DNA of 64,000 bases from Allolobophora icterica (lineage: Eukaryota; Annelida; Clitellata; Crassiclitellata; Lumbricidae), in assembly GCA_963556255.1 (NCBI GenBank), contig OY744615.1, forward strand, positions 20,421,033-20,485,032, given 5' to 3'. A model generated the notes under the pieces. It saw only the letters and a list, made by a program, of their open reading frames with translations. It did no database searches and was not told the origin of the DNA. Made by a program: the position numbers and the translations under genes. Shown piece by piece: positions 1-14,075 of the stretch (its first letter is position 1; each line of letters opens with the position of its first letter).

Positions 1-440
1 CGCAACACGACGGGGGTTAGGTGTGTGGAGGGAATCAATGTTTACCTTTTGCTAAGTTGGAGGTTCGGCGCTCAGTTCTCGACGGACAGAGAACAGAGGC
101 TAGTGTTTTCTGACGACGGACTGACTGATTATAGTTTTTCAAAGGATGTATAGTGTATGTAAAAGATAGGAATGAACAGTTGGCTATCATCTTTCTCATG
201 CTGAGGTTTCTGAGTAAATTATTCGCTTTTATGAAATAAACCTTCAAATCGTAAAAGAGTTATAGCTCGATCCACGATTCGAAACTTTTCACATATTTAA
301 AGTCTGCTATAGTTAACTTTGACTATTTAATTCAGGTTAATATAATTGCAAGATATATTTTGTTAGTCCAGCGTTTCAACTAGGAACATAATAATATATC
401 TCACTTTGGTCTTAACATACTTTTGTGTATTTTATTAAAC
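1..440. other. unassigned AT-rich DNA
   Basis: No domain, repeat terminus or tandem array was recognised here. The open frames are short and have no recognisable similarity. Confidence 0.5.
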
Positions 441-730
441 ACTAGCTGGTTTACCCGGCGTTGCCCGGGTTATAAGTTTCACACCACCACCACCACCGCC
501 ACCGCCTCGATTTTGTAAAAAGTGGAGTTTTGGAGAGTTTTTTGCCCGGGACACCATGGTAGCGGTGAAAACGGGGGACGCGAAGCCTCACACTGGGTGT
601 GTAATGCCCACCCCGAGACAGTAGTGAAGGTTTGGAGTGAAAAGCTCGAAAGCTGTAGAAATGCATTCCGGTCAAAGATCGCGTGCTACAGACAGAGGGA
701 CAGATTCTTTGCTTTACTTATATAGATTTT
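441..730 (+). repeat. interspersed element of the CTAGCTG...CCCG hairpin type
   Basis: The start CTAGCTGGTTTACCCGGCG followed by TTGCCCGGGTT forms a short CCCGG-type hairpin. The element ends near a CAGACAGAGGGACAG stretch and TTATATAGATT. A second member at 54087-54300 has the same order: CTAGCTGTAAACCCG, then a hairpin, then GGGACAGACAGACAGA. A (CACCAC) tract at 481-500 lies inside. This looks like the 3' part of a retroelement; the class was not established. Confidence 0.5.
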
Positions 731-1175
731 GGCGAATCTGAAGCAAAACCCCTAAAAATCGACATATTACGACTATTATATTGCATTCATTGCATTTGCT
801 GCCCATTTAGTAGACAGGGACCATTTCAAAATCTGGTTTCAAATTCACGAGGCAATACATTTCAACCAAGCGAAGTATCTCTGCTCCAGGATTACCTACC
901 CCTCACACAAACAGATATTTACTCGATTAATGGACGCCGCGACGATTGATGTGTTCCACATCTGAAGACAGGGCCGTCTATCCCTCCGAAGTCATTGAAG
1001 CAACTTCCCCTCCCCTCCCTCCTCTTCCCCTTCCTTCCACCCCCCCCCCCAATAATGATAGCACATACACTGACAGATCTTCCTCCTATTTTTTGGATGG
1101 AACATTTGCTCCATCCTTTCTATTGAATAGACAGCCGCCCCTGCCGGAAGAGTGTTGGGCTCTCTGACATTTTTA
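731..1175. other. unassigned, with C-rich tract
   Basis: No gene recognised. A pyrimidine-rich stretch with a run of cytosines lies at about 1003-1051. Confidence 0.4.
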
Positions 1176-1179
1176 GTCG

Positions 1180-1430
1180 CTGTTGCGAAGCGTTGCCCAA
1201 TTCAGTTCATTCTGTTAGTTCTTCGATGCCTTTCAGTTCCGTGAAGACTCATCTCTTCTTACTTACCCTCCGTCGTCTACTTCCGGTTTCTCTGATCTCT
1301 CGAATATCATCCGGGTTCTTTCTATACGTCATAATTTGGATTCCAATTTCACTTGAAGGTATACCATCGTCTGATGTTTTGGACAACAAATTAAAGGCGC
1401 TATAAAAGTCATTAAATTAGATTGTTTCAT
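1180..1430 (+). mobile_element. 5'-truncated CR1/L2-like LINE, 3' end
   Basis: The translation LPNSVHSVSSS...VKTHLF matches the C-terminal tail typical of CR1/L2 reverse-transcriptase proteins (LPxxVRxxxS...FKxxLKTHLF). An untranslated segment with AAAGGCGCTATAAAAG follows, the type of tail carried by other LINE ends here. Only the last part survives and the fragment cannot be active. Confidence 0.5.
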
Positions 1431-2250
1431 CTATCATCTTCCGTCTGCTCGCCCCACGTGGCCTGTTTATTCCGTATTTTTCCAGTTTTTTCCCTTCTCT
1501 TGTCTTTCAGCCAACTCAACAACAAAAGCAACATCTCTACAAGCAGTTGTGGCTAAAGGTTACTGCCCGACATCGCTTGTTGCATCACTCATTATCACTG
1601 GTCATCATTATTCTCTGTCACACGCGTCTCCTCAATCTTCCCAGCCATCATCTCTTCTATGTAGGAACTAACTGACCCGTTTTATTTCATCAACCTTTTG
1701 TAGCTTAATCCTTGCATTTTAACAATCTATAGCTATCTGAAAATATCTACATGTACATGCTTTTCTCTGGCGCAGTGTATTCCATCATTGTATTCAGACT
1801 TCTTTCAATATGCATGCATGCAGGGCCTGTTGGTCCAACACTCATCAGAATTATCTATCTACCTACTGTTGCTTCTTTCTGGCAACATTTAGCTGAACTC
1901 TATTCCTTGCCGTCTCTAAGCTGCTTATTTCATTCACTTTAATATTCATTTTATCCGGAATAATCATCCAACTCTTGGAAATTGCACATGTATATATATA
2001 GAGGCTTACATGTAGACTATATGGACATTTATATAGCGTATGTTCATACATATGCCATCCGTTGTATGATTACACCACATGCTGTGTTAATACTGCTATG
2101 GATGGAGCATGCGGCGCATGGTAAGAATTCTGGATTCAAGCGGGAATAAGTGTGATAAATATCCACGTTCGTCTAATGCGACTCTGCGGACTATTCACCG
2201 ATTCTCAGCGGAGATTACAGTTGCTCGTCGGACCGATGCTATTAGTACAA
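1431..2250. other. unassigned intergenic DNA
   Basis: No supported gene or repeat was seen. Short open frames on both strands have no recognisable features. Confidence 0.4.
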
Positions 2251-2251
2251 C

Positions 2252-2672
2252 CTTCATACATACATACACACATGCATACAAACATACCTACACACACATA
2301 CATGCATACATAATTACATGCATACATAGATACCTAACATACAGTACATACATGCATACAAATATACAGGCCTACATACATACATACATACATACATACA
2401 TACATACATACATACATACATACATACATACATACATACATACCTACATACATACATACATACATACATACATACATACATACATGCATACATACATACA
2501 TACACACACACACATACAAACATACACACATACACACACATACACTCACACATACACACACATGCATACATACAAAATTACATACATACATGCATACATA
2601 GCATACATACATGCATGCATACATAACATACATACATGCATGCATACATAACATACATACATACATATATAC

Positions 2673-2702
<30 letters not shown>
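2252..2702. repeat. (CATA)n microsatellite with CA and TGCA variants
   Basis: About 450 bp of CATA units, most regular at 2371-2500, with interspersed CA runs and CATGCATG variants, ending in (TA)n. The open frames through it (THIHTYI and YVCM repeats) only reflect a 4-bp period read three bases at a time. Confidence 0.95.
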
Positions 2703-2703
<1 letters not shown>

Positions 2704-2963
2704 CCAATTCTGGTTGTTCGATGGACCGAATCTATTGTGATGGGAATTGGATCTCTATGTGGGCTTTTGCATTGGTCCGATCTTTGACACTTTGAGCTGC
2801 ATGGTCTGGTGAGCCATCGATTGAGAGTGTCTTAATTAACGATTCTAGTAATATTGATTACCCACGCCATAGAAGTCTTTAGGTCAGGAAAGAAAAGATG
2901 AGAGAGATTTGGTTGGATTTTTTCTGAAATTATATAACTTTATTTTCTATAGGGAATGGTGAA

Positions 2964-3482
<519 letters not shown>

Positions 3483-3490
3483 AGATGTTG

Positions 3491-5380
3491 GAGTGAGATT
3501 TACAATTCATGAACGATGGATGGACTGTGTCAGTGCTAAGCCGTTTTCTACCGATCAGTCATACTATATCCACCGTCACCATGCAGTCAGATCTTCGCGT
3601 GGAATAAAACCCTATATTCATCAATATGAATACTTTCTATTATTGTATGAAGGAATACGCCATCATCTAGAAATTTCTTCCAGTATATCTGCTTTATTGT
3701 GTCTATCGCCTATGACAGAAATAAAATAATAAAAGATTATATACATAAATATTAATTCATGACCACTTATATATTATGTAATATATATTAATGTATAGGC
3801 CCCTTATACATATGTATACACGTATGCATGGATACATGAATAAGCATATATTTAGCTAAAGTAAATGTTCTATGAAGACGCTGTAAATATTTTGCTTCAA
3901 TCTTAAGATACCATTTAGTTTATCTATTTTTTCATAATAGAATTGAGCTGTAGCATATGTTGCATTTGATTTAATGTCGCACTTTGTATTATGTTTGTAT
4001 TATGTTGCAGATATGATGCAGAGTTGGGTAAAGACCTATTAAATATCTTCACAAACTAATATAATGTAATCAAATAACTTCCGAAGCGCCAGTGTTAACA
4101 TACAGAATGGATGATTCGCTGTACTGGTCGCGAGTCAAATGTAGTCATAAATTGTACTCCGTTAAAGAATCCTTGTCGAAATTCATTAGGACATGGTCGT
4201 ACATCTGTATAATTACAGGTGTCTGGGGTACTGTTCGCTGTTTATAGGTCTCTTTTGGAATATCAAAGTTTAACGCTATTGCAGTTATGAAACAGTGTGA
4301 ATAACTGGTTATGCGCAAGACTCCACGTCGTTTGATTTGAAAGTTACAACTATTCCCATCGCTAATATCAAATCAAATCAAATCATTCTTTATTGAAAAA
4401 ATATGATAATAATTCAGTTTTATTCAGTTTTATTAACTGTCGTTTGCACATGGAAGACTTAAAGCCACGCATATATCGGTCTAATTACTAGGTCAATCTG
4501 GCAAAAATTAACTTTTAATGATAGATTAGCCTACTGGTGATTATTTGAAGAAGTTAAGAAAATAAATTTTGCTGCAAGATTGTGTTGCAAGCTAATCGAT
4601 GTGGTTGAACTGCTCTGAAATGATCCAAATAATATTATATTCAATATTACGAGTCCACGGTGTTGTCAATGCACGTGAAGAGCACAGAGTTCGCATGAAA
4701 CAATAAGTCTTTAAAGAGGTTGGGATTAATGTTTGTTGACAGTACATTTCTCAACAAGCCTCGAATTCAGTTTGTGTTTGCGTAAGCTTAATCTAGAGAG
4801 AAATTTAAGTTATTCATAGAGTTTTGCGCTCGTAAAGAAATGGTCAAGATTTGCCTTCGACAAAGCTTTCTACTGGTTTAAAAACAAACTGCGAATAACC
4901 AATTCCAAATAAAACGCTTGTAAGATGTCGACACAGAAGATTGTCTGAATTTCGGATCGGATCTCAGTTAATGCATTCCATTTGTCATTTAACGTAGTGT
5001 AAATGACATTTTTACAGCGCCCTGTATTTTCAATCTCGAAGGCACTCTTCTCTGGCAGAAATCACGTTAGAGTTCTTAAAGAACTCCAAGTGCATAATAT
5101 ACAGTACGTAAGCAGATAATGCTGATGTAACTAGGACGTCATCACTTAAGGGTTGTCACACACGGAATGACGACAGCCCTATGAATCATAACATAATATT
5201 ATACGGTTACGCCCAGTTACTGTGACTTTACGGTCTGCGGGTAGCGGACGTTGTGTTCGGATATCCCTGAAGCCGTCAGGTCTGTGCGGGAAAGACATTT
5301 ATCAGCAGTCGGCCGATAGGTACCTCTTCATGATATATGTCTCTGCTAACTCTGATAGGACGCACAACCTGTAATGGATT
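3491..5380. other. unassigned intergenic DNA with one short repeat tail
   Basis: No gene found in about 1.9 kb. At 4368-4395 three AATCA units precede TTCTTTATTG. Read on the minus strand this is CAATAAAGAATGATTTGATT, a LINE-like 3' terminus, but no coding remnant was recognised beside it. Confidence 0.4.
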
Positions 5381-5384
5381 GTGA

Positions 5385-5640
5385 CAGCAGACAAAGATGT
5401 GATTGACAGACAGAACTATAAGAAGAAAGCAGAGTCAATGCGCTATCCACCTATCAGTGTCAGTGTCTCAACGACTTCCGGAAACCCACTCGGACCTCTT
5501 TTGGACTACTCTCTGGAAAACCTCCTCTGATTTGATATTGCGCTCGTGAATAGGCTGGTGCCCTGCGTTTGGCCTTCGAGTGGCGTTTTATAAAGTTTGG
5601 AGATCACGATTACGATTCCGAAGTTGACTGTCGGCCAGGC
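5385..5640 (+). mobile_element. LINE 3' untranslated tail, GATTACGATT-ending family (copy 1)
   Basis: Contains GCTGGTGCCCTGCGTT, then TTCGAGTGGCGTTTTATAAA and a terminal ACGATTACGATT. The same order occurs at 18600-18835, 23756-23832 and 44400-44525. In the last copy it lies downstream of a LINE coding remnant, which identifies these copies as the 3' tail of that LINE. Confidence 0.65.
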
Positions 5641-6118
5641 TTCTCTCCGTTGACTCACCCGACTCTCAGCGTTGTGTTAACTCGACTGTCTTTAATTTTC
5701 ATGTGTATAATAAGAATAATTAACAAATAGTTTAGCGATAACATTACTTCAGAGTTCGAATAAAATTCTCTACAAGCATGAATCAGTCGAAGACATTTGC
5801 AACTTGAACTTTCAACTTAGCACAGGACAGACCATCTGAACAAAAGCTTTTAACGATTTCCAAGCAATGAATATGTGACCGCCCTTAGTAGGCTCTCTCC
5901 CATCAAGACAGCAGACCAAAGAGTCCATGATTGATCGCCACTGCACAAGAGGCGTGTTCCTTGGAAGAGTTGCAGGATGTTTTAACGGAAGCAACAGAAA
6001 ATTGAACAAACCATCTTCTTACAAAGTTGTCAGTTTTGAAGTGACGCAGATGAATCCGAACCCCGAACGCACAGGTCAAAGGCAAACACATTCCGCAATC
6101 AATCTATCAGTGGGACAC
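5641..6118. other. unassigned
   Basis: Nothing supported. Short overlapping open frames on both strands carry no recognisable domain. Confidence 0.4.
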
Positions 6119-6119
6119 G

Positions 6120-6238
6120 GTAGCAGAAAGGATAGAGTGCTCGACCTCTAACACCGACAGTACGGGTTCGATCCTCGACGCAGGCAGTTACTGTGTAAGG
6201 TCCTTGAAAGAGTTTCACACGCACAGTTGCTCAGCCAT
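6120..6238 (+). mobile_element. tRNA-derived SINE-like fragment
   Basis: GATAGAGTGC resembles a pol III box A, and GGGTTCGATCC about 35 bp downstream is a good box B. The segment runs directly into the (ATCT)n array at 6239, as expected when a SINE tail seeds a microsatellite. The tRNA fold is incomplete, so this is not a functional tRNA gene. Confidence 0.5.
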
Positions 6239-6992
<754 letters not shown>

Positions 6993-7506
6993 ATCCATCC
7001 ATCCATCCATCCATCCATCCATCCATCCATCCATCCATCCATCCATCCATCCATCCATCCATCCATCCATCCATCCATCCATCCATCCATCCATCCATCC
7101 ATCCATCCATCCATCCATCCATCCATCCATCCATCCATCCATCCATCCATCCATCCATCCATCCATCCATCCATCCATCCATCCATCCATCCATCCATCC
7201 ATCCATCCATCCATCCATCCATCCATCCATCCATCCATCCATCCATCCATCCATCCATCCATCCATCCATCCATCCATCCATCCATCCATCCATCCATCC
7301 ATCCATCCATCCATCCATCCATCCATCCATCCATCCATCCATCCATCCATCCATCCATCCATCCATCCATCCATCCATCCATCCATCCATCCATCCATCC
7401 ATCCATCCATCCATCCATCCATCCATCCATCCATCCATCCATCCATCCATCCATCCATCCATCCATCCATCCATCCATCCATCCATCCATCCATCCATCC
7501 ATCCAT
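6993..7506. repeat. (ATCC)n microsatellite, about 128 uninterrupted units
   Basis: As read, 6993-7506 is a pure run of ATCC units, 514 bp long, with no visible interruption. All three minus-strand frames are open and read MDGW repeats. The right edge joins the 3' end of a minus-strand LINE at 7508, so the array sits where that LINE's 3' tail should be. Confidence 0.97.
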
Positions 7507-7745
7507 AATAAACTTACATAGGGTCCCTTCAAGAAATCTACTCAGAGGCGCTTGCGACCCAGGCCCGGTCAAAAATAAAGGTCGTAGGAAGGCCATAGAA
7601 ACTACCTGAGGGTCCGTAGGGAGGGAGCGAAGCGAAAGAGGGAGGTCATAGATGCTCTCTGTCGCATGGTTGTGTATGCACTTTGAAACTTTAAATGGAA
7701 GGCAGTATTAAATACAGTTGTATTGTATTGTATTGTAGTGTATAG
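7507..7745 (-). mobile_element. LINE 3' end (minus strand), GSAS-type family
   Basis: On the minus strand, [10 protein letters not shown]...[16 protein letters not shown] aligns with the C-terminal part of the LINEs at 32603 and 51846 (SLRSLP..., ending in GSASD or GSASE). The TCAGAGGCGCT motif in the tail is shared as well. A separate (TTGTA)n stretch lies at 7716-7737. Confidence 0.6.
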
Positions 7746-8098
7746 TGCTTCATTACAGATAGTAATTACTTGTTTCTACCCATTGACTGTCTTCTAATGA
7801 CCTGTGATTTTTCGCCTGTGGTTCATTTGATTCCACGTCGTTTCAGTCACTTTGACGTATGCAGGCTGACGGAGAGACACCGACTAACGGATATGGGATG
7901 ATGTAGGATGCAGGGAATCGGTCGCCTCTCAGATTTAGTTAGATGGAATGACGCCAGATGACCAGCCGGTTCCTTTCTTCGACAAGAATGGACGTCTAAT
8001 TGCGACGCTAAGATCCACCGCTGCGGCCAATATCACCTCCGGCCGATATATCGTCCGATTTTCCGGTCGGATCTTACAGGAATAAATCAGGCAGATTT
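7746..8098. other. unassigned
   Basis: No gene, repeat terminus or array recognised. Confidence 0.4.
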
Positions 8099-8099
8099 C

Positions 8100-8458
8100 T
8101 CTGTCTTTACATCAGCCCCTCTCTGTCTGTCTCTCTCTGTCTGTCTCTTTCTGTCTGTCTGTCTTTGTCTCTGTTTCTCTCTGAATTTGTATGTGAATTT
8201 TTGTGTGTGAATCTGTGTGTGTGAATTTGTGTATGTGTGATTTTCTGTGCATATTTGTGTATGTGAATTTGTATGTGAATTTGTGTATGTGAATGTGTGT
8301 GTGAATGTGTGTGAATGTGTGTGTGAATGTGTGTGTGAATGTGTGTGTGTGAATTTGTGTGTGTGAATTTGTGTTTTGAATTTGTGTGTGTGTGTGTGAA
8401 TTTGTGTGTGAATGTGTGTGTGTGTGTGTGTGTGTGTGAATTTGTGCATCTGCATCTC
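8100..8458. repeat. TGTG(TGAATT) simple-sequence block
   Basis: TCTGTC units at 8114-8180 are followed by degenerate TGTGAATTTGTG units and a TG run near 8416-8440. The minus-strand THTHIHTH frames come from this repeat. Confidence 0.9.
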
Positions 8459-9194
8459 TCTGGATGTGTCTGTCCTTGATCTTTTATATGTATGTTTATC
8501 TGTTTGTCTGTCTTACTACTTGGCTCATTATGGCTCCGTGATGTTATCATGAGGTTCTTCGGTAATCATTAGCAGTCGGTGGTCTGCACGCCTTGCTTTG
8601 AAGTCGTTTTCTGTTGACGATCATTGTCACCGTCGTCGTCTAATTGTGGACGAAACTACATGATGGGAACCACTGCGAAGCACTAGCGATGAGGTCAGCA
8701 TCCACAACATCAGCAGCAGCTGCAGAATCCGAAGGAAGAGGAAGATGACGTGGCACAGTGGTAGGAAGATGGAGATGGGGATAAAGGGGTGTGAATGAGG
8801 AAAACGAGGAAGACGAGCGAAAGAACGCGATTGGAGAGCAACGAGTTAAAGGCAGGGAATAAGGTGATTAGGAGGGGAGGTGGAGGAGGAAAAGGAGGGA
8901 AGAAGGTGAGGAATAGAATAGATATGTCAGAACAAACATATCAGAAGAAAGAGAAAATTGTGATTAAACTCTAGACTGAATTAGATGATGAAATATAGGA
9001 GAACTACGAGGATGATGGACGTGAACAACTGACTGGAAAGTACCATAAGAACATGTAACTTTTGGCCAGCCGCAATACTTAACCAATCTTTTTTCCGTAG
9101 ACTCACCATTATTCACTAAGGTCACATAATTGTCTTTCTCTGTTCATGCATAAAACTAGAACTGTTCTTGGTGACCTAGTTTTCTCGGCTGCAT

Positions 9195-9195
<1 letters not shown>
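8459..9195. other. unassigned; purine-rich middle
   Basis: No gene recognised. 8725-8930 is strongly purine-rich (GAGGAAGA-like) but not a regular repeat. Confidence 0.4.
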
Positions 9196-9197
<2 letters not shown>

Positions 9198-9292
<95 letters not shown>

Positions 9293-9377
9293 GTCTGTCT
9301 CTCTCTGTCTGTCTCTCTCTGTCTCTCTTTGTCTCTCTCTGTCTCTCTCTCTTTCTCTCTGTCTCCCTCTCTCTCTT

Positions 9378-9413
<36 letters not shown>

Positions 9414-9470
9414 GTCTGTCTGTCTGTCTGTCTGTCTCTGTCTCTCTCTGTCCCTCTCCCTGTATCTGTT
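9198..9470. repeat. (TC)n microsatellite with CTGT variants
   Basis: Nearly pure (TC)n at 9198-9288 followed by degenerate TCTCTGTC units. The long open frames (LSLSLS) are repeat artefacts. Confidence 0.95.
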
Positions 9471-9479
9471 TGTTCTGCT

Positions 9480-9672
9480 CAGTCATTCCGGTCTAAACTT
9501 AAAACGTACCTCTTTCAAACTGAATATCCACCATAGGTTGCCTCTCTGTCTTACAGACCGATCTTCTGGATATTGACCTGATTACGGCTTGGTTTTGATG
9601 TTCATCGGTTGATGTCTTGTGCATTTGACACCGGCACGATAGAAGTTATGATCACACATTCAATTACAAAAG
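9480..9672 (+). mobile_element. LINE 3' end (family shared with 34784 and 47227)
   Basis: The segment from CCTCTCTGTCTTAC through GATATTGACCTGATTACG, CATCGGTTGATG and GACACCGGCACGATAGAAGT recurs in the opposite orientation at 47227-47330 and 34784-34930. The upstream translation (RSKLKTYLFQT) resembles a LINE C-terminus. Confidence 0.6.
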
Positions 9673-11160
9673 AAGAATGATAATGCTAAGGGAATGGAAA
9701 GTGAAATTGTCGCAAAATGTACAAGAATTAGCAAAGAGAAGGAGGCTGGAGTTGGGCATGAGCTAAAAAAAGCTACAGCTTAGGGCCTCACAATCCGCTG
9801 GGTCTAAAAATTCAGATCGTTGTTTTTTATTTTTGTGTGTAATGTAGGCCTATAGATATATTATGTAGAACCGTTTTAAACGGCTTGTGTAGCAAATTCC
9901 ATCACGTTGAGTAAATGAATTCATTTGAAAATAATTTGCTTTAAATGCTTGCCAATAAAGTTGCTATTTAATAATTAAAAGGCATATGTTTTCAAGTTTT
10001 GTGAGACCTTCTGGTGTAGTAATTCTTTTAACAAGGGGCCTCCACGCTTTATATAGCTTATGGCATCACCGTCTAAATTCGGCACTGAAGAGAAGGCCTA
10101 TAAGACGAAGAACAATGACATTTTAATAATTAAAACACGACGAAAATTACACTATGCATCGGAAATATACATTGCCCTACATTACAAGATGGAGTCAAGT
10201 TCCCAGGATTAATCTGCACCAAGGTAAAGCTAGCCTACGCTAAATCCATCTTCGAATAAATTTCTGTGCAGTGCATTCTGATGCTGCACTTGCAATAAAA
10301 CCTAAAATTAATCAACTCGAATCTATTCGGAACGCTTCTAAAGCCCGGTTATCGCAAGGCACAAGGCAATAATCGATGCCGCTTCTAATTAGTGAATAGA
10401 GAATGACTGGTCGAAATGAATAAATCAGATGCAGCTGCGCAACTTCTGTCGTTTATTGTATGCAATTACACTGTCCACCCTTACCCTCCCTCCTTTTGTG
10501 TATCGTCTCCATCTCTATATGGTGACCTTTGCCCTCTTTCTCTCTTTCCGACGCTCGCTATTGGCGTCTTCTTTGGGTCAATACGGCCGTTGTTTCTACA
10601 CATTGTTTACTTTCATAGATTATTTATCCATTTGCTCAACTTGCTATTTTCCTGTTTTGGACTACTGCTGGGTTCGGGTCTGAGTTTTAGTTATTTAAAT
10701 GTTGATTCAGCTAAGTTAGTTTCTTTTCTAATTGAGTACGTACCTAACGGAGAAGAGTTAATAATTTTTTCTTATCATTTACTAGTTTGTATGTGTAATC
10801 TGTGAGTGAAATCCGTACTGTTGCATGATTCTTATTTCACATGGGTGTCCTGGCAAGCGGGGTTTATAACCCCTTTAGGTTCCACTACGTAACCAGGTAT
10901 ACTAACTATTTCTTGTATTTCCTGTCAATATGTTTCTTTGAAAATGTGGTCACCAAATAAAAATTTAATTTAATTTAGCTTTCCCGTTGCGTTGTCTTTC
11001 CCTCCAACCATCCTTTCGTATGTCTAGGTTGGTCTGTCAATTGAAATTACATGTCTCTGAAACTCCAGAAAGGGTTGAGCTCAGGGATTGCTGCCTTTAT
11101 GGGAGACTGACGTCATTATAAAGCATCGTAAGTTCCTCTTAATGGCAGGCCGTCGTAAAG
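9673..11160. other. unassigned intergenic DNA
   Basis: About 1.5 kb with no supported feature. The 129-codon plus-strand frame at 10416-10805 is hydrophobic and pyrimidine-driven, with no recognised domain, so it is not called as a gene. Confidence 0.4.
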
Positions 11161-11374
11161 CTAAGGATGAGTACGAGATAAATAAGACAGTGTTATGCGG
11201 TGCAAGATCGGCTGAAGCCTTCCCTGCATGTTTGTACACGCAGTAGCAAACAGCAACACTTGAAGTCCGTGATGTGGATTCAGCAACAGCAGATCGTCCA
11301 TTAAGACATTTGACGACGCTACATCAGTGATTTTCAGCGAATGGCAATATGACGGTTGGCTGAATGGCGAAACA

Positions 11375-11540
11375 ACAACAACAATGACGACCACTACAAT
11401 GATGATAACGACGACGACGATGATGACGACGACGACGATGATGACGATGAAGACGATGATGACGACGACGACGATGATGATGATGACAACGACGATGATT
11501 ATTACGACGACGACGATGATGATGATGGCGACGACGGCGC
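11375..11540. repeat. (GAY)n / (ACA)n trinucleotide repeat
   Basis: ACAACAACAACA followed by GACGACGATGATGAC-type units. One plus frame reads almost uninterrupted aspartate. No splice sites or flanking coding similarity support translation. Confidence 0.85.
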
Positions 11541-11659
11541 CAGCAGTATCCTCGTTTTCCTTATTTCGATGGCAAAGTGCGTCGACTATGGCTGCGCTTC
11601 TAAGGCCTCAAATTATTATTATTCTCTATTGATCTATAACGACATGGCTGCTAAGACTG

Positions 11660-12060
11660 ACAAACAAATTGACAAGCAGATTCACAGACATGAACACACA
11701 GACAGACACACTGACAGACACCCACAGACAGACACACAGAGACACATAGACAGACTCGTAGACAGACACATACAGATATAGACAGACACACACAAACACA
11801 CAGTTAGCAAGACATAAAAACAGGCACACACAGACATACAGAGCACATAGACACTCACACAGACGTCCAGATTGCCAAGCACACGGACACGGACATTCAG
11901 TCAGACAGACAGACAGACAGACGCGTCGACATACAAATATATTTAACACGTATGCCTAGATCTGTCCGACAGAGACACACACATACATATAGACACAGAC
12001 AGTCAGGCATAAGAACCATCGAAAGACGCACAGCCAGATAGAAACAGAAAGAAAGATGGA
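11660..12060. repeat. degenerate CAGACACA repeat
   Basis: CAGACA and ACACAGACA motifs recur irregularly, with a regular (CAGA) run at 11902-11922. Confidence 0.85.
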
Positions 12061-12133
12061 CATAAAGACGGACTGAATATTAAAGGCGGACACTAGGACG
12101 GATAACTAGATAGAATCCGAAAAGCAAAAGACG

Positions 12134-13287
12134 TTGAGACCAAAGGAAATTTACCGGAATAATTCTCTGTGTGTAAAACAGGTACTAGTTGAGACCAAAG
12201 GAAATTTACCGGAATAATTCTCTGTGTGTAAAACAGGTACTAGTTGAGACCAAAGGAAATTTACCGGAATAATTCTCTGTGTGTAAAACAGGTAATAGTT
12301 GAGACCAAAGGAAATTTACCGGAATAATTCTCTGTGTGTAAAACAGGTACTAGCTGAGACAAAAGGAAATGACCGAAGTAATTCTCTGTGTGTAAAACAG
12401 GTAATGGTTGAATCCAAAGGAAAATGACCGGAATAATTCTCTGTGTGTAAAACAGGTACTAGCTGAGATCAAAGGAAAATCACTGGAATAATTCTCTGTG
12501 TGTAAAACAGGTCATAGCTGAGACCAACGAAAAATCACCAGAATAATAATATTCTCTGTGTGTAAAACAGGTAAGAGTTGAGACCAAAGGAAATTTACCG
12601 GAATAATTCTCTGTGTGTAAAACAGGTAATAGCTGAGACAAAAGGAAAATCACCGAAGTAATTCTCTGTGTGTAAAACAGGTAATAGCTGAGACCAAAGG
12701 AAAATCGCCGAAGTAATTCTCTGTGTGTAAAACAGGTAATAGCTGAGACAAAAGGAAAATCACCGAAGTAATTCTCTGTGTGTAAAACAGGTAATAGCTG
12801 AGACAAAAGGAAAATCACCGAAGTAATTCTCTGTGTGTAAAACAGGTAATAGCTGAGACCAACGAAAAATCACCAGAATAATTCTCTGTGGGTAAAACAG
12901 GTAATAGTTCAGACCAAAGGAAAATGACCGGAATAATTCTCTGTGTGTGAAACGGTAATCGCTGAGACCAAAGAAAAATGACCGGAATAATTCTCTTTGT
13001 GTAGAACAGGTAAGAGCTGAGACCAAAGGAAAATGACCGGAATAATTCTCTGTGTGTAAAACAGGTAATAGCTGAGACCAAAGAAAAATCACTAGAATAA
13101 TTCTCTGTGTGTAAAACAGGTAATAGCTGAGACCAATGGAAAATGACCGGAATAATTCTCTGTGTGTAAAACAGGTAAGAGCTGAGACCAAAGGAAAATG
13201 ACCGGAATAATTCTCTGTGTGTAAAACAGGTAATAGCTGAGACCAATGGAAAATCACCAGAATAATTCTCCTTGTATAAAACAGGTG
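12134..13287. repeat. 55-bp tandem array, about 21 copies
   Basis: Each unit contains GAGACCAAAGGAAA, then CCGGAATAATTCTCTG and TGTGTAAAACAGGTA. Starts at 12134, 12189, 12244, 12299 and 12354 fix the period at 55 bp. The first four units are almost identical and later ones diverge. Because 55 is not a multiple of three and the minus strand lacks stops, several long minus frames appear. The array is not a CRISPR array because the whole unit repeats without unique spacers. Confidence 0.95.
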
Positions 13288-14010
13288 ATATCAGTGTGCT
13301 TCAGCAAGCGGCAGATGGCGCCAAAGATAAACGGTTTCGTTCTGTTCTCGCAGTGACACGTTTTTGCCGGAAGTGAAGTGGCTAACCAGAAAAGGAATGG
13401 CCGACCCCTTCCATCACATATACACTTGAGACCGTCGACCAGTTGTATTCGTCCTAGGCGAGGATTAACCGTTCGCAAAAGACCGGTGCACGGAAATGGC
13501 CATAATCTCGCTAAAACATCTCTAATCCATGATTGATTTGGGGTGTGAATGGTGCGGGTTTTCGGTTGGTTATAGTAGTTTTTGGTTGGTTCTACTGTCA
13601 GTGCTGGTGTTTGGAGGATGGCGGTGGTTTGGTCAACCTCTGAGGAGAGATGGTAGGGTGGTGGCAACGCGTGGGGTATTTTGTCGTAGGCAACGCATGC
13701 AAATGTGACATTTTAATATCGTAATATTGTAATATTGTAATCTGTACTACGTATATGATAATAATATTATACGTGAATAATTTATATTATTTTTTGGAAT
13801 CTTTTCGTTTTCACATGACAAATCGGTAGTCTATATTTAATAATATTTATGCAATGGAAATAAAGTTATAGAAACGAACGAATTAAATTATCTCTTAGCC
13901 AACTGCAAGAGCACGACTGGAAGTTTTCTGTGTAATTTTACAGAGGTGGGATAGGTAGCCTAACATTTGGACAGAAACAGAATGGTCCTTGTACAGCATT
14001 GACAAATAGA
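13288..14010. other. unassigned
   Basis: A 137-codon minus-strand frame (13254-13667) overlaps the last 55-bp unit. It has no recognised domain or splice context, so it is not called as a gene. Confidence 0.4.

Positions 14011-14011
<1 letters not shown>

Positions 14012-14073
<62 letters not shown>
14012..14073. repeat. (TA)n microsatellite
   Basis: About 60 bp of alternating TA between two AGACT-containing flanks. Confidence 0.95.

Positions 14074-14075
<2 letters not shown>

Noticed and set aside
2109..2678. Frames of 85-180 codons on both strands (HTYI, YVCM)
   Set aside because: Translation of the (CATA)n microsatellite.
10416..10805. 129-codon hydrophobic plus-strand frame
   Set aside because: Pyrimidine-rich DNA yields L/F/S-rich frames by chance; a shifted frame is equally open.
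11356..11781. Poly-aspartate frame
   Set aside because: Explained by the GAY trinucleotide repeat; no domain or splice signal.
12134..13287. Regular repeats suggestive of a CRISPR array
   Set aside because: The whole 55-bp unit repeats with no unique spacers, and the setting is eukaryotic.
13254..13667. 137-codon minus-strand frame beside the 55-bp array
   Set aside because: No recognised domain, no splice context, and its end lies in the tandem repeat.
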